From: Frankia sp. AgB32
Lineage (GTDB): Bacteria > Actinomycetota > Actinomycetes > Frankiales > Frankiaceae
Reading direction: 5' to 3'
NCBI RefSeq assembly: GCF_023243045.1
Contig: NZ_JALKFX010000001.1
Location: 159,507-223,506 of the forward strand
Length of the DNA stretch: 64,000 nucleotides
This document shows, in pieces, positions 51,533-59,988 of the stretch. The notes under the pieces were generated by a model, which saw only the letters and a program-made list of their open reading frames with translations, searched no databases and had not been told where the DNA came from. The first letter of the stretch is position 1. The number at the start of each line of letters is the position of its first letter. A program made the translations under genes and the position numbers.

Positions 51533-53416
51533 CTAACCCTCGACGTCGGCAGCGAGGGTGAGCCAGGCCTCCTCGGTGCTGTCCTTGTCGGCGACGACCG
51601 CGCGTAGTTCGGCGTCCAGTGCGAGCAGCCGCTCGTGGTCGGTGGCCGCTTCGGCGAGGGCGTGGTGCAGTTCCTGTTCGCGGCGGGTCAGCCGCTCCAG
51701 CGCACGCTCCAGGCGGGTCAGCTCCTTGCGGGCCACCCGCATTTCGCTGCCGGAGAGCGCCGGGCGGGCGTCACCGCCGCCGTCGCCCGCTCGGGTAGTG
51801 GTGGCACTGGACCGGCCCGAGCCATCGGACGTCCCGGCAACCGGCGGCACGCTGGTTGCCAGGACGTCCGAGCGGGCGGTGGCGGTGGCCCGCGCGGGGG
51901 AGGGGTCGGCCTGGGCGCTGATCGCCTCGGCCCGTCGGCGCAGGTACTCCTCGATGCCGCCGGGGAGCATCCGCAGGTGTCCGTCGCCGAGCAGGGCCAT
52001 CGTGACGTCGCAGGTCCGCTCGAGGAAGTAGCGGTCGTGGCTGACCACGATCAGGGTGCCGGGCCAGGTGTCGAGCAGGTCCTCCAGCGCGGCGAGGGTG
52101 TCGGTGTCGAGGTCGTTCGTCGGCTCGTCGAGCAGTAGCACGTTCGGGCGGGCCATCAGCAGGCGCAGCAGCTGCAACCGGCGCCGCTCGCCACCGGACA
52201 GCTCCCCGACCCGGGTCCACTGCCGCGACGAGGGCAACCCGAACTGTTCGAGCAGCTGACCAGCGGACTTCTCCCGGCCCCGCTCGACCTCCAGCACCCG
52301 GCCGACCTGCTCGACCGCCTCGAGCGCGCGCAGGTTCGGCGGCAGCTCGGCGACCTCCTGGGACAGCAGTGCCGGGCGGACGCTCGCCCCGGTCCGCACC
52401 CGGCCGCTGGTCGGGCTGACATCGCCGAGCAACGCCCGCAGCAGCGTCGTCTTGCCCGCGCCGTTGACCCCGACGAGCCCGACCCGGTCACCCGGGCCGA
52501 TCAGCCAGGTGATGCCGTCGAACAGGGTGCGCTCGCCCATTCGGACGGTGAGGTTCTCGGCGTCGTAGACGTCCTTGCCCAGCCGGGAGGAGGCGAAGCT
52601 GCGCAGTGCCATCGCGTCGCGCGGCGGTGGCTCGTCGGCGATCAGGGCGTTGGCCGCGTCGATCCGGAACCGCGGCTTACTGGTCCGCGCGGGCGGTCCA
52701 CGGCGTAGCCAGGCGAGTTCCTTGCGCATCAGGTTCTGGCGCCGGGCCTCGGTGGCGTCCTCGCGCCTGGTCCGTTCGGCCCGGGCCAGGACGTAGGCCG
52801 AATAGCCCCCCTCGTAGGCGTCGACCCGTCCGTCGACGACCTCCCACACGCGGAGGCAGACCTCGTCGAGGAACCAGCGGTCGTGCGTGGCGACCAGCAG
52901 GCCGCCCCGCCAGCCCCGCAGATGCTCGGCCAGCCAGGCGACCCCCTCGACGTCGAGATGGTTCGTCGGCTCGTCGAGGATGATCAGGTCGAGGTCCTGG
53001 ACCAGGAGCCGGGCCAGGGCCACGCGGCGTCGTTCGCCACCCGACATCGGGCCGACCACGTCGTCGAGGCGATCGAGCAGGCCGAGGCCGGCGAGCACCC
53101 CCCGACGGCGGGGGTCCGCCGCCCACTCGTGCTCCGCGGCGGCGCCGAGGACGATGTCGCGCACCGTCTGATCGGGTGGCAGGTCGTCCGCCTGGGCCAG
53201 TGTCCCCACCCGAACGGAACTCCCGTGGACCACCCGGCCGGCGTCCGGCTCGGCCTCGCCGGCGATGATCCGCAGCAGGGTCGACTTGCCGGCGCCGTTG
53301 CGCCCGACGACGCCGATCTTCTCTCCGGTGCCGATTCCCAGGCTCACCCGGTCCAGCAGCGTGCGGATACCGAAGGCGGCGTTGACGTTCTCCAGGGTCG
53401 CCAGGACGCCGCTCAC
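51533..53416 (-). CDS. ABC-F family ATPase (ribosome-associated, Uup/EttA-like)
   Basis: The 627-residue protein has two fused ABC ATPase domains and no membrane part. Domain 1: VVGRNGAGKSTLLRIIAG, MSGGERRRVALARLLV and LDLIILDEPTNHLDV. Domain 2: VGVNGAGKTTLLRALLGDV, LSGGERRRLQLLRLLM and NVLLLDEPTNDLDTD. A C-terminal coiled coil (RVARKELTRLERALERLTRR) resembles the Uup DNA/rRNA-binding tail. ABC-F factors relieve stalled ribosomes or confer antibiotic protection. The GTG start at 53416 has no ribosome site, because the upstream DNA has been replaced by a TnpB element; expression may be reduced. It is normally cotranscribed with ispE. Confidence 0.92.
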   Translation of the reverse strand: MSGVLATLENVNAAFGIRTLLDRVSLGIGTGEKIGVVGRNGAGKSTLLRIIAGEAEPDAGRVVHGSSVRVGTLAQADDLPPDQTVRDIVLGAAAEHEWAADPRRRGVLAGLGLLDRLDDVVGPMSGGERRRVALARLLVQDLDLIILDEPTNHLDVEGVAWLAEHLRGWRGGLLVATHDRWFLDEVCLRVWEVVDGRVDAYEGGYSAYVLARAERTRREDATEARRQNLMRKELAWLRRGPPARTSKPRFRIDAANALIADEPPPRDAMALRSFASSRLGKDVYDAENLTVRMGERTLFDGITWLIGPGDRVGLVGVNGAGKTTLLRALLGDVSPTSGRVRTGASVRPALLSQEVAELPPNLRALEAVEQVGRVLEVERGREKSAGQLLEQFGLPSSRQWTRVGELSGGERRRLQLLRLLMARPNVLLLDEPTNDLDTDTLAALEDLLDTWPGTLIVVSHDRYFLERTCDVTMALLGDGHLRMLPGGIEEYLRRRAEAISAQADPSPARATATARSDVLATSVPPVAGTSDGSGRSSATTTRAGDGGGDARPALSGSEMRVARKELTRLERALERLTRREQELHHALAEAATDHERLLALDAELRAVVADKDSTEEAWLTLAADVEG

Positions 53417-54586
53417 CGGGTTTGCGCCGTGGATGCCCCGACCTTCAGGCCGGGGAGGATACGGCGTCGCACGCTGGAACTCATCGGGGGAGTCCTTCCT
53501 TCCGATAGAATCGGATCATGTCCCGGTACCGGCTTTATCCGACCGCCGATCAGGCGGTGGTCATGGCCGAAGCAGGCGCTGCGGGATTTCTCCACTGCCA
53601 TGGCCAACTTCTTTCGGGGTTCTCATCGGAAGCCCAGGTTCCGGATACGCGGCCGGGGTGAGGGGTTCCGGATCGTCGCAGTGAAACCCTCGGAGGTGCG
53701 GCGGATCAACCGCCGCTGGTCCGAGGTCCGCATTCCAAAAGTCGGCTGGGTGCGGTTCCATCGCTCCCGCGCGGTGCCCGACGCGAAGTCCTACCGGATC
53801 ACCCGGGACCGTGCTGGGCGCTGGCAGGTGGCGTTCGCCGCCGTGCCCGAGCCGATTCCGGCGCCGGGCAGCGGTGCGGTCGTCGGTGTGGACCGGGGCG
53901 TGGCCGTGTCCGCGGCGCTGTCGACCGGGGAGCTGCTGGCCTGCCCCGGGCTGCGGCCTGCCGAGGCCGCACGGCTGGTCCGCCTGCAACGCCGTCTTGC
54001 CCGAGCAAAGCGCGGCAGCAACCGGCGGGCACGGCTTGAGGTACAGATCGCCCGGGTGAAAGCCCGCGAAGTCGGCCGGCGGAAAGACTGGGTCGAGAAG
54101 ACCAGCGCCAGCCTCGCCCGACGGTACGACCTGATCCGCGTCGAGGACCTGCGGATAACGAGCATGACCCGCTCCGCGCGGGGCACGGTCGACCAGCCGG
54201 GCCGGAACGTCCGACAGAAAGACGGGTTGAACCGGGGCATCCTCGGTAACGGCTGGGGACTCCTCGTTCAACGCCTGGAACAGAAAGCCCCCGGCCGGGT
54301 CGAGAAGATCCCGGCCGCATCTACCAGTCAGCGTTGCTCGGCCTGTGGGCATACGGCGCCCGGGAACCGCGAGAGCCAAGCGGTTTTCCGGTGCGCAGCC
54401 TGCGGCCACACGGCCAACGCTGACGTGAACGCGGCAACGAACATCGCGGCCGGACGGGCCGTGACCGCGCGGGGAGGCACCGGGTTGCCGGTGCCCGTGA
54501 ACCGCGAACCTCAACATTCCACACCTCCCCTTCCGATGGATGTGTAGGAGTTGGAATCCCCCGCGTTCACGCGGGGGAGGACGTCA
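53417..54586 (+). mobile_element. IS200/IS605-superfamily (IS1341-type) element with tnpB only
   Basis: The element carries a single tnpB-like gene and no tnpA. The left part has a hairpin ccccgacc-ttca-ggccgggg at 53436-53455 followed by gagga. The right end has a perfect 8-bp hairpin cccccgcg-ttca-cgcggggg at 54558-54577 followed by gagga and cgtcaa. The shared T-T-C-A loop and gagga flank mark the two ends, and the right hairpin is the expected 3' scaffold of an omega-RNA. There is no target duplication or terminal inverted repeat, as usual for the family. Boundaries are approximate, inferred from the start of ABC-F and the end of ispE. Confidence 0.8.
53518..54547 (+). pseudogene. tnpB: TnpB RNA-guided nuclease gene with internal N-terminal deletion and frameshift
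   Basis: The gene begins ATG-TCC with MSRYRLYPTADQAVVM, the normal TnpB start. By about 53565 the frame changes and sequence jumps to QALRDFSTAMANFFRGSHRK, so roughly 60 residues are missing. The rest is intact: EGFRIVAVKPSEVRRI, the RuvC Asp in VVGVDRGVAVSAAL, the Glu in LIRVEDLRITSMTR, the zinc finger CSACGHT with CAACGHT, and the final Asp in NADVNAATNI. The catalytic D-E-D triad therefore survives, but the N-terminal wedge domain that binds omega-RNA is disrupted. An internal start could produce a partial protein. It is probably inactive. Confidence 0.8.
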
Positions 54587-55693
54587 AGTAGTGCCGCCCG
54601 CTCCGTCCAGGCCCTCCACGACGCGGGCCCCGGCCGCCGGTCCCGACGCGCGGCGCACCGCCCGGGCCACCCCCATGCCGGCCAGGCTCGCGGCCAGTTC
54701 GACACTCGCGCCGGCACCGGCCGCGAGAAACGCGCAGGTCGGGCCGGATCCGCTGACGATCGCGCCGACGGCGCCGAGCTCGCGGCCGGTCTCCAGGACC
54801 CGCCGCAGCGCCGGCCGCAGTCGCAGTGCCGCAGGCTGAAGGTCATTGACGAGCGCGGCGCCAAGCTGCACCGGATCACCGGTGCGCAGCGCCGCGAGAA
54901 CGTCGTCCGCCGGGGTCGGCCCGGTACGCAGCCGCCCTTCTGAGAGCTTGTCGAACTCCGCGTAGACCGCGGGCGTCGACAGGCCGCCGTCCGCCAGCGC
55001 GAACACCCAGTGGTACTCGCCGGTGGCCAGGACGTCGGTGAGCTGCTCGCCCCGGCCGGTGCCGAGGGCGGTGCCGCCGGCCAGCGGGAACGGGACGTCG
55101 CTGCCGAGCCGGGCGGCCAGTCCGGCGAGGGTGGCGCGGTCCAGGCCGGCCTGCCACAGGGCGTCACAGGCGACCAGGGCGGCCGCCGCGTCCGCGCTGC
55201 CGCCGGCCATTCCCGCCGCGACCGGAATGCCCTTGGTCAGCGCGAGATGGACCCGCTCGGAGGTGATTCCCGCGGCCTCCGCGACCAGATGCGCGGCCCG
55301 GACCGCGATGTTGTCCATGCCGGTCGGGACGATGGAGACGTCGGGGGTGGTCGTCGCCGGCCCGCGGGACGAGTCGGCGCCCTCGCCGGACACGTCGACG
55401 GTGACGACCAGCCCGGAACCGTCCGGGTTGGTGGCAATGGCGTCATCGGCCGGGGTGGCCGGGGTCGCCGGGCCGTCGAGGTCGACGACGGTTCCGTTGG
55501 CCGGCGGGAGCGAGGTGGCGGTGAGGTCGTCGAACAGCGAGACGGCCTGCAGCACCGTGATCACGTCGTGGTAGCCGTCAGGCCGTAGCGGGCCGACGCC
55601 GAGATGCAGGTTGACCTTGGCCGGAGCCCGGACGGTGACAGCGGCGGGTCCGGTTCCCGCGGCGTGGCGCGGACCCGGATGGGATCGAGGCAG
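54584..55693 (-). CDS. ispE: 4-diphosphocytidyl-2-C-methyl-D-erythritol kinase
   Basis: IspE of the MEP isoprenoid pathway. The reading includes RAPAKVNLHLGVGPLRPDGY (the substrate-binding start), the GHMP motif GIPVAAGMAGGSADAAAALV and the C-terminal GAVGAIVSGSGPTCAFLAAG. The conserved N-terminus lies upstream of the first GTG (55564) and has no ATG, GTG or TTG after the in-frame stop near 55714. The best start is CTG 55693, with AAGGAG exactly 6 nt before it, giving 369 residues. An insert of about 60 residues rich in Asp/Ala/Thr follows the first block. The stop codon falls in the first bases of the inserted TnpB element. Normally ispE follows rsmA. Confidence 0.9.
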   Translation of the reverse strand: MPRSHPGPRHAAGTGPAAVTVRAPAKVNLHLGVGPLRPDGYHDVITVLQAVSLFDDLTATSLPPANGTVVDLDGPATPATPADDAIATNPDGSGLVVTVDVSGEGADSSRGPATTTPDVSIVPTGMDNIAVRAAHLVAEAAGITSERVHLALTKGIPVAAGMAGGSADAAAALVACDALWQAGLDRATLAGLAARLGSDVPFPLAGGTALGTGRGEQLTDVLATGEYHWVFALADGGLSTPAVYAEFDKLSEGRLRTGPTPADDVLAALRTGDPVQLGAALVNDLQPAALRLRPALRRVLETGRELGAVGAIVSGSGPTCAFLAAGAGASVELAASLAGMGVARAVRRASGPAAGARVVEGLDGAGGTT

Positions 55694-56317
55694 CGGAGGC
55701 TCCTTCGCTCGGGCTCACACAGGCTCACCTGTACGCATGGGCTCGACGGGTGACTGGGCCCGCCCGCGTGGACCTGACTGGCGCGCACGGGTCATGCCCG
55801 GCCCCCGCCGGGCGGAGTGGTCTCACTCTCCGGCTGGGTGGGCGTGCTCGTGCGCGGGCGGCCTGGCCCGGGCGGGCGGTGCGATCGACCGGATCCAACC
55901 TATCCGCGCTCGCGGCGCAGATGACCGTCCGCCCGCGAGGTACCTCGGGGAACCGGCGGCCGTACCGGCGAAATCGGACGGCGCGTGCCGGGGCGACGCC
56001 GGCGGGGATCCTCCGACCGGGTCATCACCCCCGGTGGGGCGCAACGGGTCCGATCGGGCGATGGTGCGGTCATCCGCAGCACCTGAAGAGCGCCGCGCCG
56101 CCCGGCTGCGTCAGGCCCGTGAGCGCGGGTGGGTGGGAGTGCCCGCTGGTCCAGGCGTGGTCCTGGAGGTGGTCGGCTCCGACATCCGCGGCACGTTAAC
56201 AACTTTCTGCTGTTGAGATGTCACGATCGGCCAGGATTCCTCGGCGGCCAGCCGGGGGAGCGGCGGCCGCACTGCCCCGGCGGGCGGACTGTCCCTGGAC
56301 TGGAAGGACACGGCGGC
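55694..56317. other. Intergenic region at the proposed right inversion boundary
   Basis: This 624-nt stretch separates ispE from a small membrane-protein gene. The only coding candidate is a plus-strand frame at 56061-56216 of 51 codons (MVRSSAAPEERRAARLRQAR), without a good ribosome site or family. The stretch near 56196 (cgttaacaactttctgctgttgagatg) is AT-richer and includes the imperfect pair aacaac/gttg; it is the likely promoter of the downstream gene. Confidence 0.4.
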
Positions 56318-56506
56318 ATGCGAGCAACAGGGCCTGGCCTCATCAGTGGGCTGATCGCCGGGCTCGCCCTGGCTTTCGGCGGGTTCGGCGAGTTTCTGGT
56401 CGTCCTGGCCTTTGGGGCGATCGGGCTGGTCGCCGGCAAGATCGTCGACGGTGATCTGGACATCACCCGGTACGTGGGTGGTGACCGACGCCGGAACCGG
56501 CGGTAG
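56318..56506 (+). CDS. Small integral membrane protein (DUF2273-like)
   Basis: The 62-residue protein starts at ATG 56318 after GGAAGGA. It has two closely spaced hydrophobic helices, LISGLIAGLALAFGGFGEFL and LVVLAFGAIGLVAGKIVDGD, then a short polar tail (DITRYVGGDRRRNRR). Length, glycine-rich helices and the G-K-I/V-x-D-G-x-x-D motif match the small membrane proteins that accompany Asp23/Gls24 alkaline-shock genes. Those partners are not adjacent here, so the assignment is by shape and motif only. Confidence 0.6.
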   Translation: MRATGPGLISGLIAGLALAFGGFGEFLVVLAFGAIGLVAGKIVDGDLDITRYVGGDRRRNRR

Positions 56507-57247
56507 AAGCTGCGGCGCACGGCGTCCGCGTGCGTCCCGGTGCAGGACACCCCGTCGATGTTCGCGATCCCGCCAGCTCGGTCCGGTGGGGTGCGAACGG
56601 TCGTCGATCGCGCCGGGTGGTCCGGCTGGGCGGATGCAACCTCCGGTGGCCGCCGGGCCGATCCGCGCCAGGGCCGCCCCACCCGGCGGTGGGGCGTCCT
56701 GGGCGGGCCGTGAGTCCCGACTCCGGCCCGGGGCGATCGGGCCACTGACCAGGGCGATCGGGCCATCATGGCTGCTCCGGGGCTGCTGGTTGCCGGCCGC
56801 GGTCGCGGGCGGGGCGGCGCCGGACCTGCCGGGCGGGCCGCGCTGGAATTCGCCCCGCCCGCCGGGCGAGGCAGGTCCGCGGGTGTCGAGGGTCCGCCGG
56901 AGAACTCGCCAGGCCGGGTCCCGCGTGGCACCGATGTGCTGGCGGTGCCCGCGCGGCGGGCAGGCGGGCGCAGGGCCTGACCGCGGCGGCGGTTGGCCGC
57001 CCAGACCTGCGAGCTCAGGTGGTTGCGAGGACCGCCCGGCGCGGCCGGCGGTGTCCGGGTGTCCGCGCCGGCGACCAACCCGGCCGAAACCGCCCTCCGT
57101 AGCGGGCCTCGGGACGGCTCGGGTCTTGACAGATCGGGGGGGGTGCGCCTTCGTTGCGCGGAGTCCGGTACTGTGAAGGACCGCGCCGCGGTGGTTCGTC
57201 CGCCCTCCGGCGACGGAATCCCACGTCTGGAAGGACTGAGCGTCGCC
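56507..57247. other. Long GC-rich intergenic region upstream of rplY
   Basis: These 741 nt contain no supported gene although several frames are open. An eight-G run occurs near 57136-57143. A TTGACA hexamer at 57126-57131 looks like a -35 box for rplY, but no good -10 follows at 16-19 nt; TACTGT at 57169-57174 is too far. This is where the rearranged prs end would have joined, so part may be rearrangement debris. Confidence 0.4.
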
Positions 57248-57874
57248 ATGTCCGAGGTCCGCATCGCCGCGGAGCCGCGCACCGAGTTCGGCAAAGGCGG
57301 TGCTCGTCGCACTCGCCGTGCCGGCAAGGTCCCGGCCGTTCTCTACGGTCACGGCAAGCCGCCGCGGCACATCGCGCTTCCCGCGCACGACCTGCTGCAC
57401 GCCTTCAAGACCAACGCCGGAACGAACGTCCTGCTGACGCTCGAACTGGCCGACGGCACCGAGCTCGCGCTCGCGAAGGACGTCCAGCGCCACCCCATCA
57501 AGGGCAGTTTCGAACACATCGACCTGGTACTGGTCAACCGAGGCGAGAAGGTCGTCGCGGACATCCAGATCAATGTGATCGGTGAGCCCCATCCCGACAC
57601 GCTGGTCGACCAGCAGGCGGCCACGATCGCGGTCAAGGCCGACGCGACGCTTCTGCCTGGGCCGATCGAGGTCGACATCACCGGTCTGGAGCCGGGCACG
57701 GCCATTCTGGCGCGTCAGGTGGCGCTGCCGGAGGGCTCGGAGCTCGACGCCGACCCCGACACCGTCATCGTGCAGTGCCTTGCCAAGCGGACCACGGCGC
57801 AGGTCGAGTCCGACCTCGGCGAGACGTCGGCCGAGGGGTCCGAGGAGGCCGCTGCGGCAGGCGCGTCCGCCTAG
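57248..57874 (+). CDS. rplY: 50S ribosomal protein L25/general stress protein Ctc
   Basis: The 208-residue protein starts MSEVRIAAEPRTEFGKGGAR and is the two-domain TL5/Ctc type. The N-terminal L25 domain has AGKVPAVLYGHGKPPRHIAL, and the C-terminal domain has VADIQINVIGEPHPDTLVDQ then LPGPIEVDITGLEPGTAILA. An acidic Ala/Glu tail closes it. It binds 5S rRNA. GGAAGGA precedes the start. It is followed by pth 75 nt on, the conserved rplY-pth pair; the usual upstream neighbour prs lies inverted about 10 kb away. Confidence 0.95.
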   Translation: MSEVRIAAEPRTEFGKGGARRTRRAGKVPAVLYGHGKPPRHIALPAHDLLHAFKTNAGTNVLLTLELADGTELALAKDVQRHPIKGSFEHIDLVLVNRGEKVVADIQINVIGEPHPDTLVDQQAATIAVKADATLLPGPIEVDITGLEPGTAILARQVALPEGSELDADPDTVIVQCLAKRTTAQVESDLGETSAEGSEEAAAAGASA

Positions 57875-57948
57875 CCCACGCGGACGGGTTCTCCCGGCCG
57901 ACGTCAGTCGGCCGGCACCACGTGACCAAGGCCATCTCGCCCTGACTA

Positions 57949-58557
57949 GTGGATGCGCTGGCGATGACGAACATCCCGACCGACGACGGGCCCTGGCTCG
58001 TCGTCGGACTGGGCAACCCCGGTCCGGGCTATGCCGGTAACCGGCACAACGCCGGCTTCATGGTTCTCGACCTGCTGGCCGAGCGAACCGGTTCACGGTT
58101 GAAGTCGCACCGGTCCCGTGCGGACGTCGCCGAGGTCCGCCTCGTCGGCGTCCGGGCGGTGCTGGCCCGACCACTGTCGTTCATGAATCTGTCCGGCGGC
58201 CCGGTCGGTGCGGCCCGGACGTTCTACAAGGTCGATCCAGCTCGGATCATCGTCCTGCATGACGAGCTGGACATCCCGTTCGGCGCCGTGCGTCTCAAGC
58301 GCGGCGGTGGGGACAACGGCCACAACGGCCTGCGCTCGATCTCCTCGACTCTGGGTACCCGCGACTACCTGCGGGTTCGGATCGGCATCGGCCGTCCGCC
58401 CGGTCGGATGGACCCGGCCGACTTCGTGTTGCGTGATTTCGGGACGACCGAGCGCCGCGAGCTGCCGCTGCTGGTGGAGAACGCCGCCGACGCGGTGGAG
58501 ATGCTCATCAAGGATGGCCTCGAACCCACCCAGAACCGCTTCCACGCGCTGCTCTGA
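57949..58557 (+). CDS. pth: Peptidyl-tRNA hydrolase
   Basis: The product has the Pth signatures: [20 protein letters not shown] with the catalytic His, [20 protein letters not shown] with the substrate Asn, [20 protein letters not shown] with the Asp, and [20 protein letters not shown]. It recycles peptidyl-tRNA. Two starts are possible: GTG 57949 (202 residues) and ATG 57964 (197 residues); the family normally begins just before the W-L-V-V-G-L-G-N-P strand, so either fits. It lies directly after rplY and is probably cotranscribed. Confidence 0.96.
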   Translation: MDALAMTNIPTDDGPWLVVGLGNPGPGYAGNRHNAGFMVLDLLAERTGSRLKSHRSRADVAEVRLVGVRAVLARPLSFMNLSGGPVGAARTFYKVDPARIIVLHDELDIPFGAVRLKRGGGDNGHNGLRSISSTLGTRDYLRVRIGIGRPPGRMDPADFVLRDFGTTERRELPLLVENAADAVEMLIKDGLEPTQNRFHALL

Positions 58558-58600
58558 GCAGCTCCCGGCCGCGATTCGGAATCGGCGAGATGCCGCCTGG

Positions 58601-59845
58601 TCAGCCGCCGAGGTGGTCCTGGATCTGCCGGATGAGCGAGCCGTGGTCGAGTTCGCGCAGCACGTACGCGCGGCCGGCGGCGCCGATCGCGGCAGCCCGG
58701 CCAGGGTCGGCGAGCAGTGCGCAGGCCGCGGCGGCGAACTCGCCCGGCTCGTCGGCGACCAGCAGGTGCGTCCCGGCGGTCCAGCCCAGGCCACGGCTGC
58801 CGGTCTCGGTGCTCACCACCGGTGTTCCGGTTGCCATCGCCTCGATCGCCTTGATGTTGACGCCGGAGCCGGAGCGCATCGGGTTCACCGACAGGCTTGC
58901 CGCGGTGAGGTAGCCGGCGACGCTCGGGACGTCGGTGTGCAGCTCGACGCCATCGAAGCCGCCCAGCCAGGCGGCCAGACCGTCCTCGGGACGGCGCCCC
59001 ACCACCTGGAAGATCGCGTGGGGGTGGCGGACCCGGATCGTCGGCCAGCAGCCGCCGAGGAACCAGCGCAGCGCCTCGATATTGGTCGGCGTGTCCAGCG
59101 AGCCGACGAACACCAGCCGCTGCTCGCCGGCGCCCGCGCCGCCGGCCGCGCCCGGGTCGGCAGCGGAACCCGCTGCGCCGGTGCCGGTGCCCGCCCGCAA
59201 CGCGCCGACGGGCAGGAACGGGGGCAGGTGGAAGGTCGGCACGCTGGCGCGGGTGCGGCGCCACTCGTGATCTTCCAGCGAGATGTCGGCGATGCAGGTG
59301 ACCAGCGGGGAGTGGTGCAGCGCGAGCTCCGCCAGCCGCAGCTTGTGGTACTCCATCTCGTAGGCGACGGCCTTCGGCCCGGAGCTGCTGCGGGCCAGTA
59401 CCCGGAAGAACTCCGAGTCGACGTTGTGCGCCCGCACGAGGTGCGGCAGCTTCCAGATGCGGGCGATCTCCTCGCCGAGGTGGGAGGACCGGCAGCTGTA
59501 GCTGATCACGGCGTCGGCGCGCGGCGGCGTCGCCTCCAGCGCCCGGCGCAGCGGGGCGACCGGGCGGGACGCGTGCATGAACGGCTTGGTCGTCAGATGG
59601 GCGCGCGGGCTGTCGTCGCGGCGCAGCCGGATGACGGCCGAACCAGGAATCGCCTCCTCGTACGAGGCGATGTCGAGTTCCTCGCGGGCGGGCACGAGAA
59701 CCTGCATCCGTATTCCGGCCGCGGAGGCCGCGGTGAGGAAACTGAATGTCTCCACCCGACCGCCGGCGTCCGCGGGGAGAAAGGGTTCCTCGACAACGAC
59801 GATCCAGCGCGTGGAGTCGCTCACCGGTCCAACTGTAACCGTCAT
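58601..59845 (-). CDS. GT4-family glycosyltransferase
   Basis: The 414-residue protein has the GT-B layout. The N-terminal domain starts RWIVVVEEPFLPADAGGRVE, with VVEEP and the A-G-G-R-V acceptor loop, and includes HLVRAHNVDSEFFRVL. The donor domain begins QRLVFVGSLDTPTNIEALRW and ends with the E-x7-E motif in SVNPMRSGSGVNIKAIEAMA with TGTPVVSTETGSRGL. A Gly/Ala linker joins the domains. It likely transfers a sugar in exopolysaccharide or glycolipid synthesis. ATG 59845 was chosen; GTG 59824 (VSDSTRW) is also possible. It is convergent with pth and divergent from the next glycosyltransferase. Confidence 0.88.
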   Translation of the reverse strand: MTVTVGPVSDSTRWIVVVEEPFLPADAGGRVETFSFLTAASAAGIRMQVLVPAREELDIASYEEAIPGSAVIRLRRDDSPRAHLTTKPFMHASRPVAPLRRALEATPPRADAVISYSCRSSHLGEEIARIWKLPHLVRAHNVDSEFFRVLARSSSGPKAVAYEMEYHKLRLAELALHHSPLVTCIADISLEDHEWRRTRASVPTFHLPPFLPVGALRAGTGTGAAGSAADPGAAGGAGAGEQRLVFVGSLDTPTNIEALRWFLGGCWPTIRVRHPHAIFQVVGRRPEDGLAAWLGGFDGVELHTDVPSVAGYLTAASLSVNPMRSGSGVNIKAIEAMATGTPVVSTETGSRGLGWTAGTHLLVADEPGEFAAAACALLADPGRAAAIGAAGRAYVLRELDHGSLIRQIQDHLGG

Positions 59846-59988
59846 CTGCCGGCTGCCCGCGAGGGAGGGGCGGCCGGGGACCGCTCGGGCACTGGACCGG
59901 TGGCACGGCGTCACGGTGGCGGGGACGCGCTGCGGTACGGGCGGAGCCGTTGGCGCCGACCGCCGATGTGAACGCTACCGTTGGGGTC

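Noticed and set aside
57120..57180. Sigma-70 promoter for rplY (TTGACA at 57126)
   Set aside because: No acceptable -10 hexamer follows at 16-19 nt; TACTGT at 57169 is about 37 nt away.
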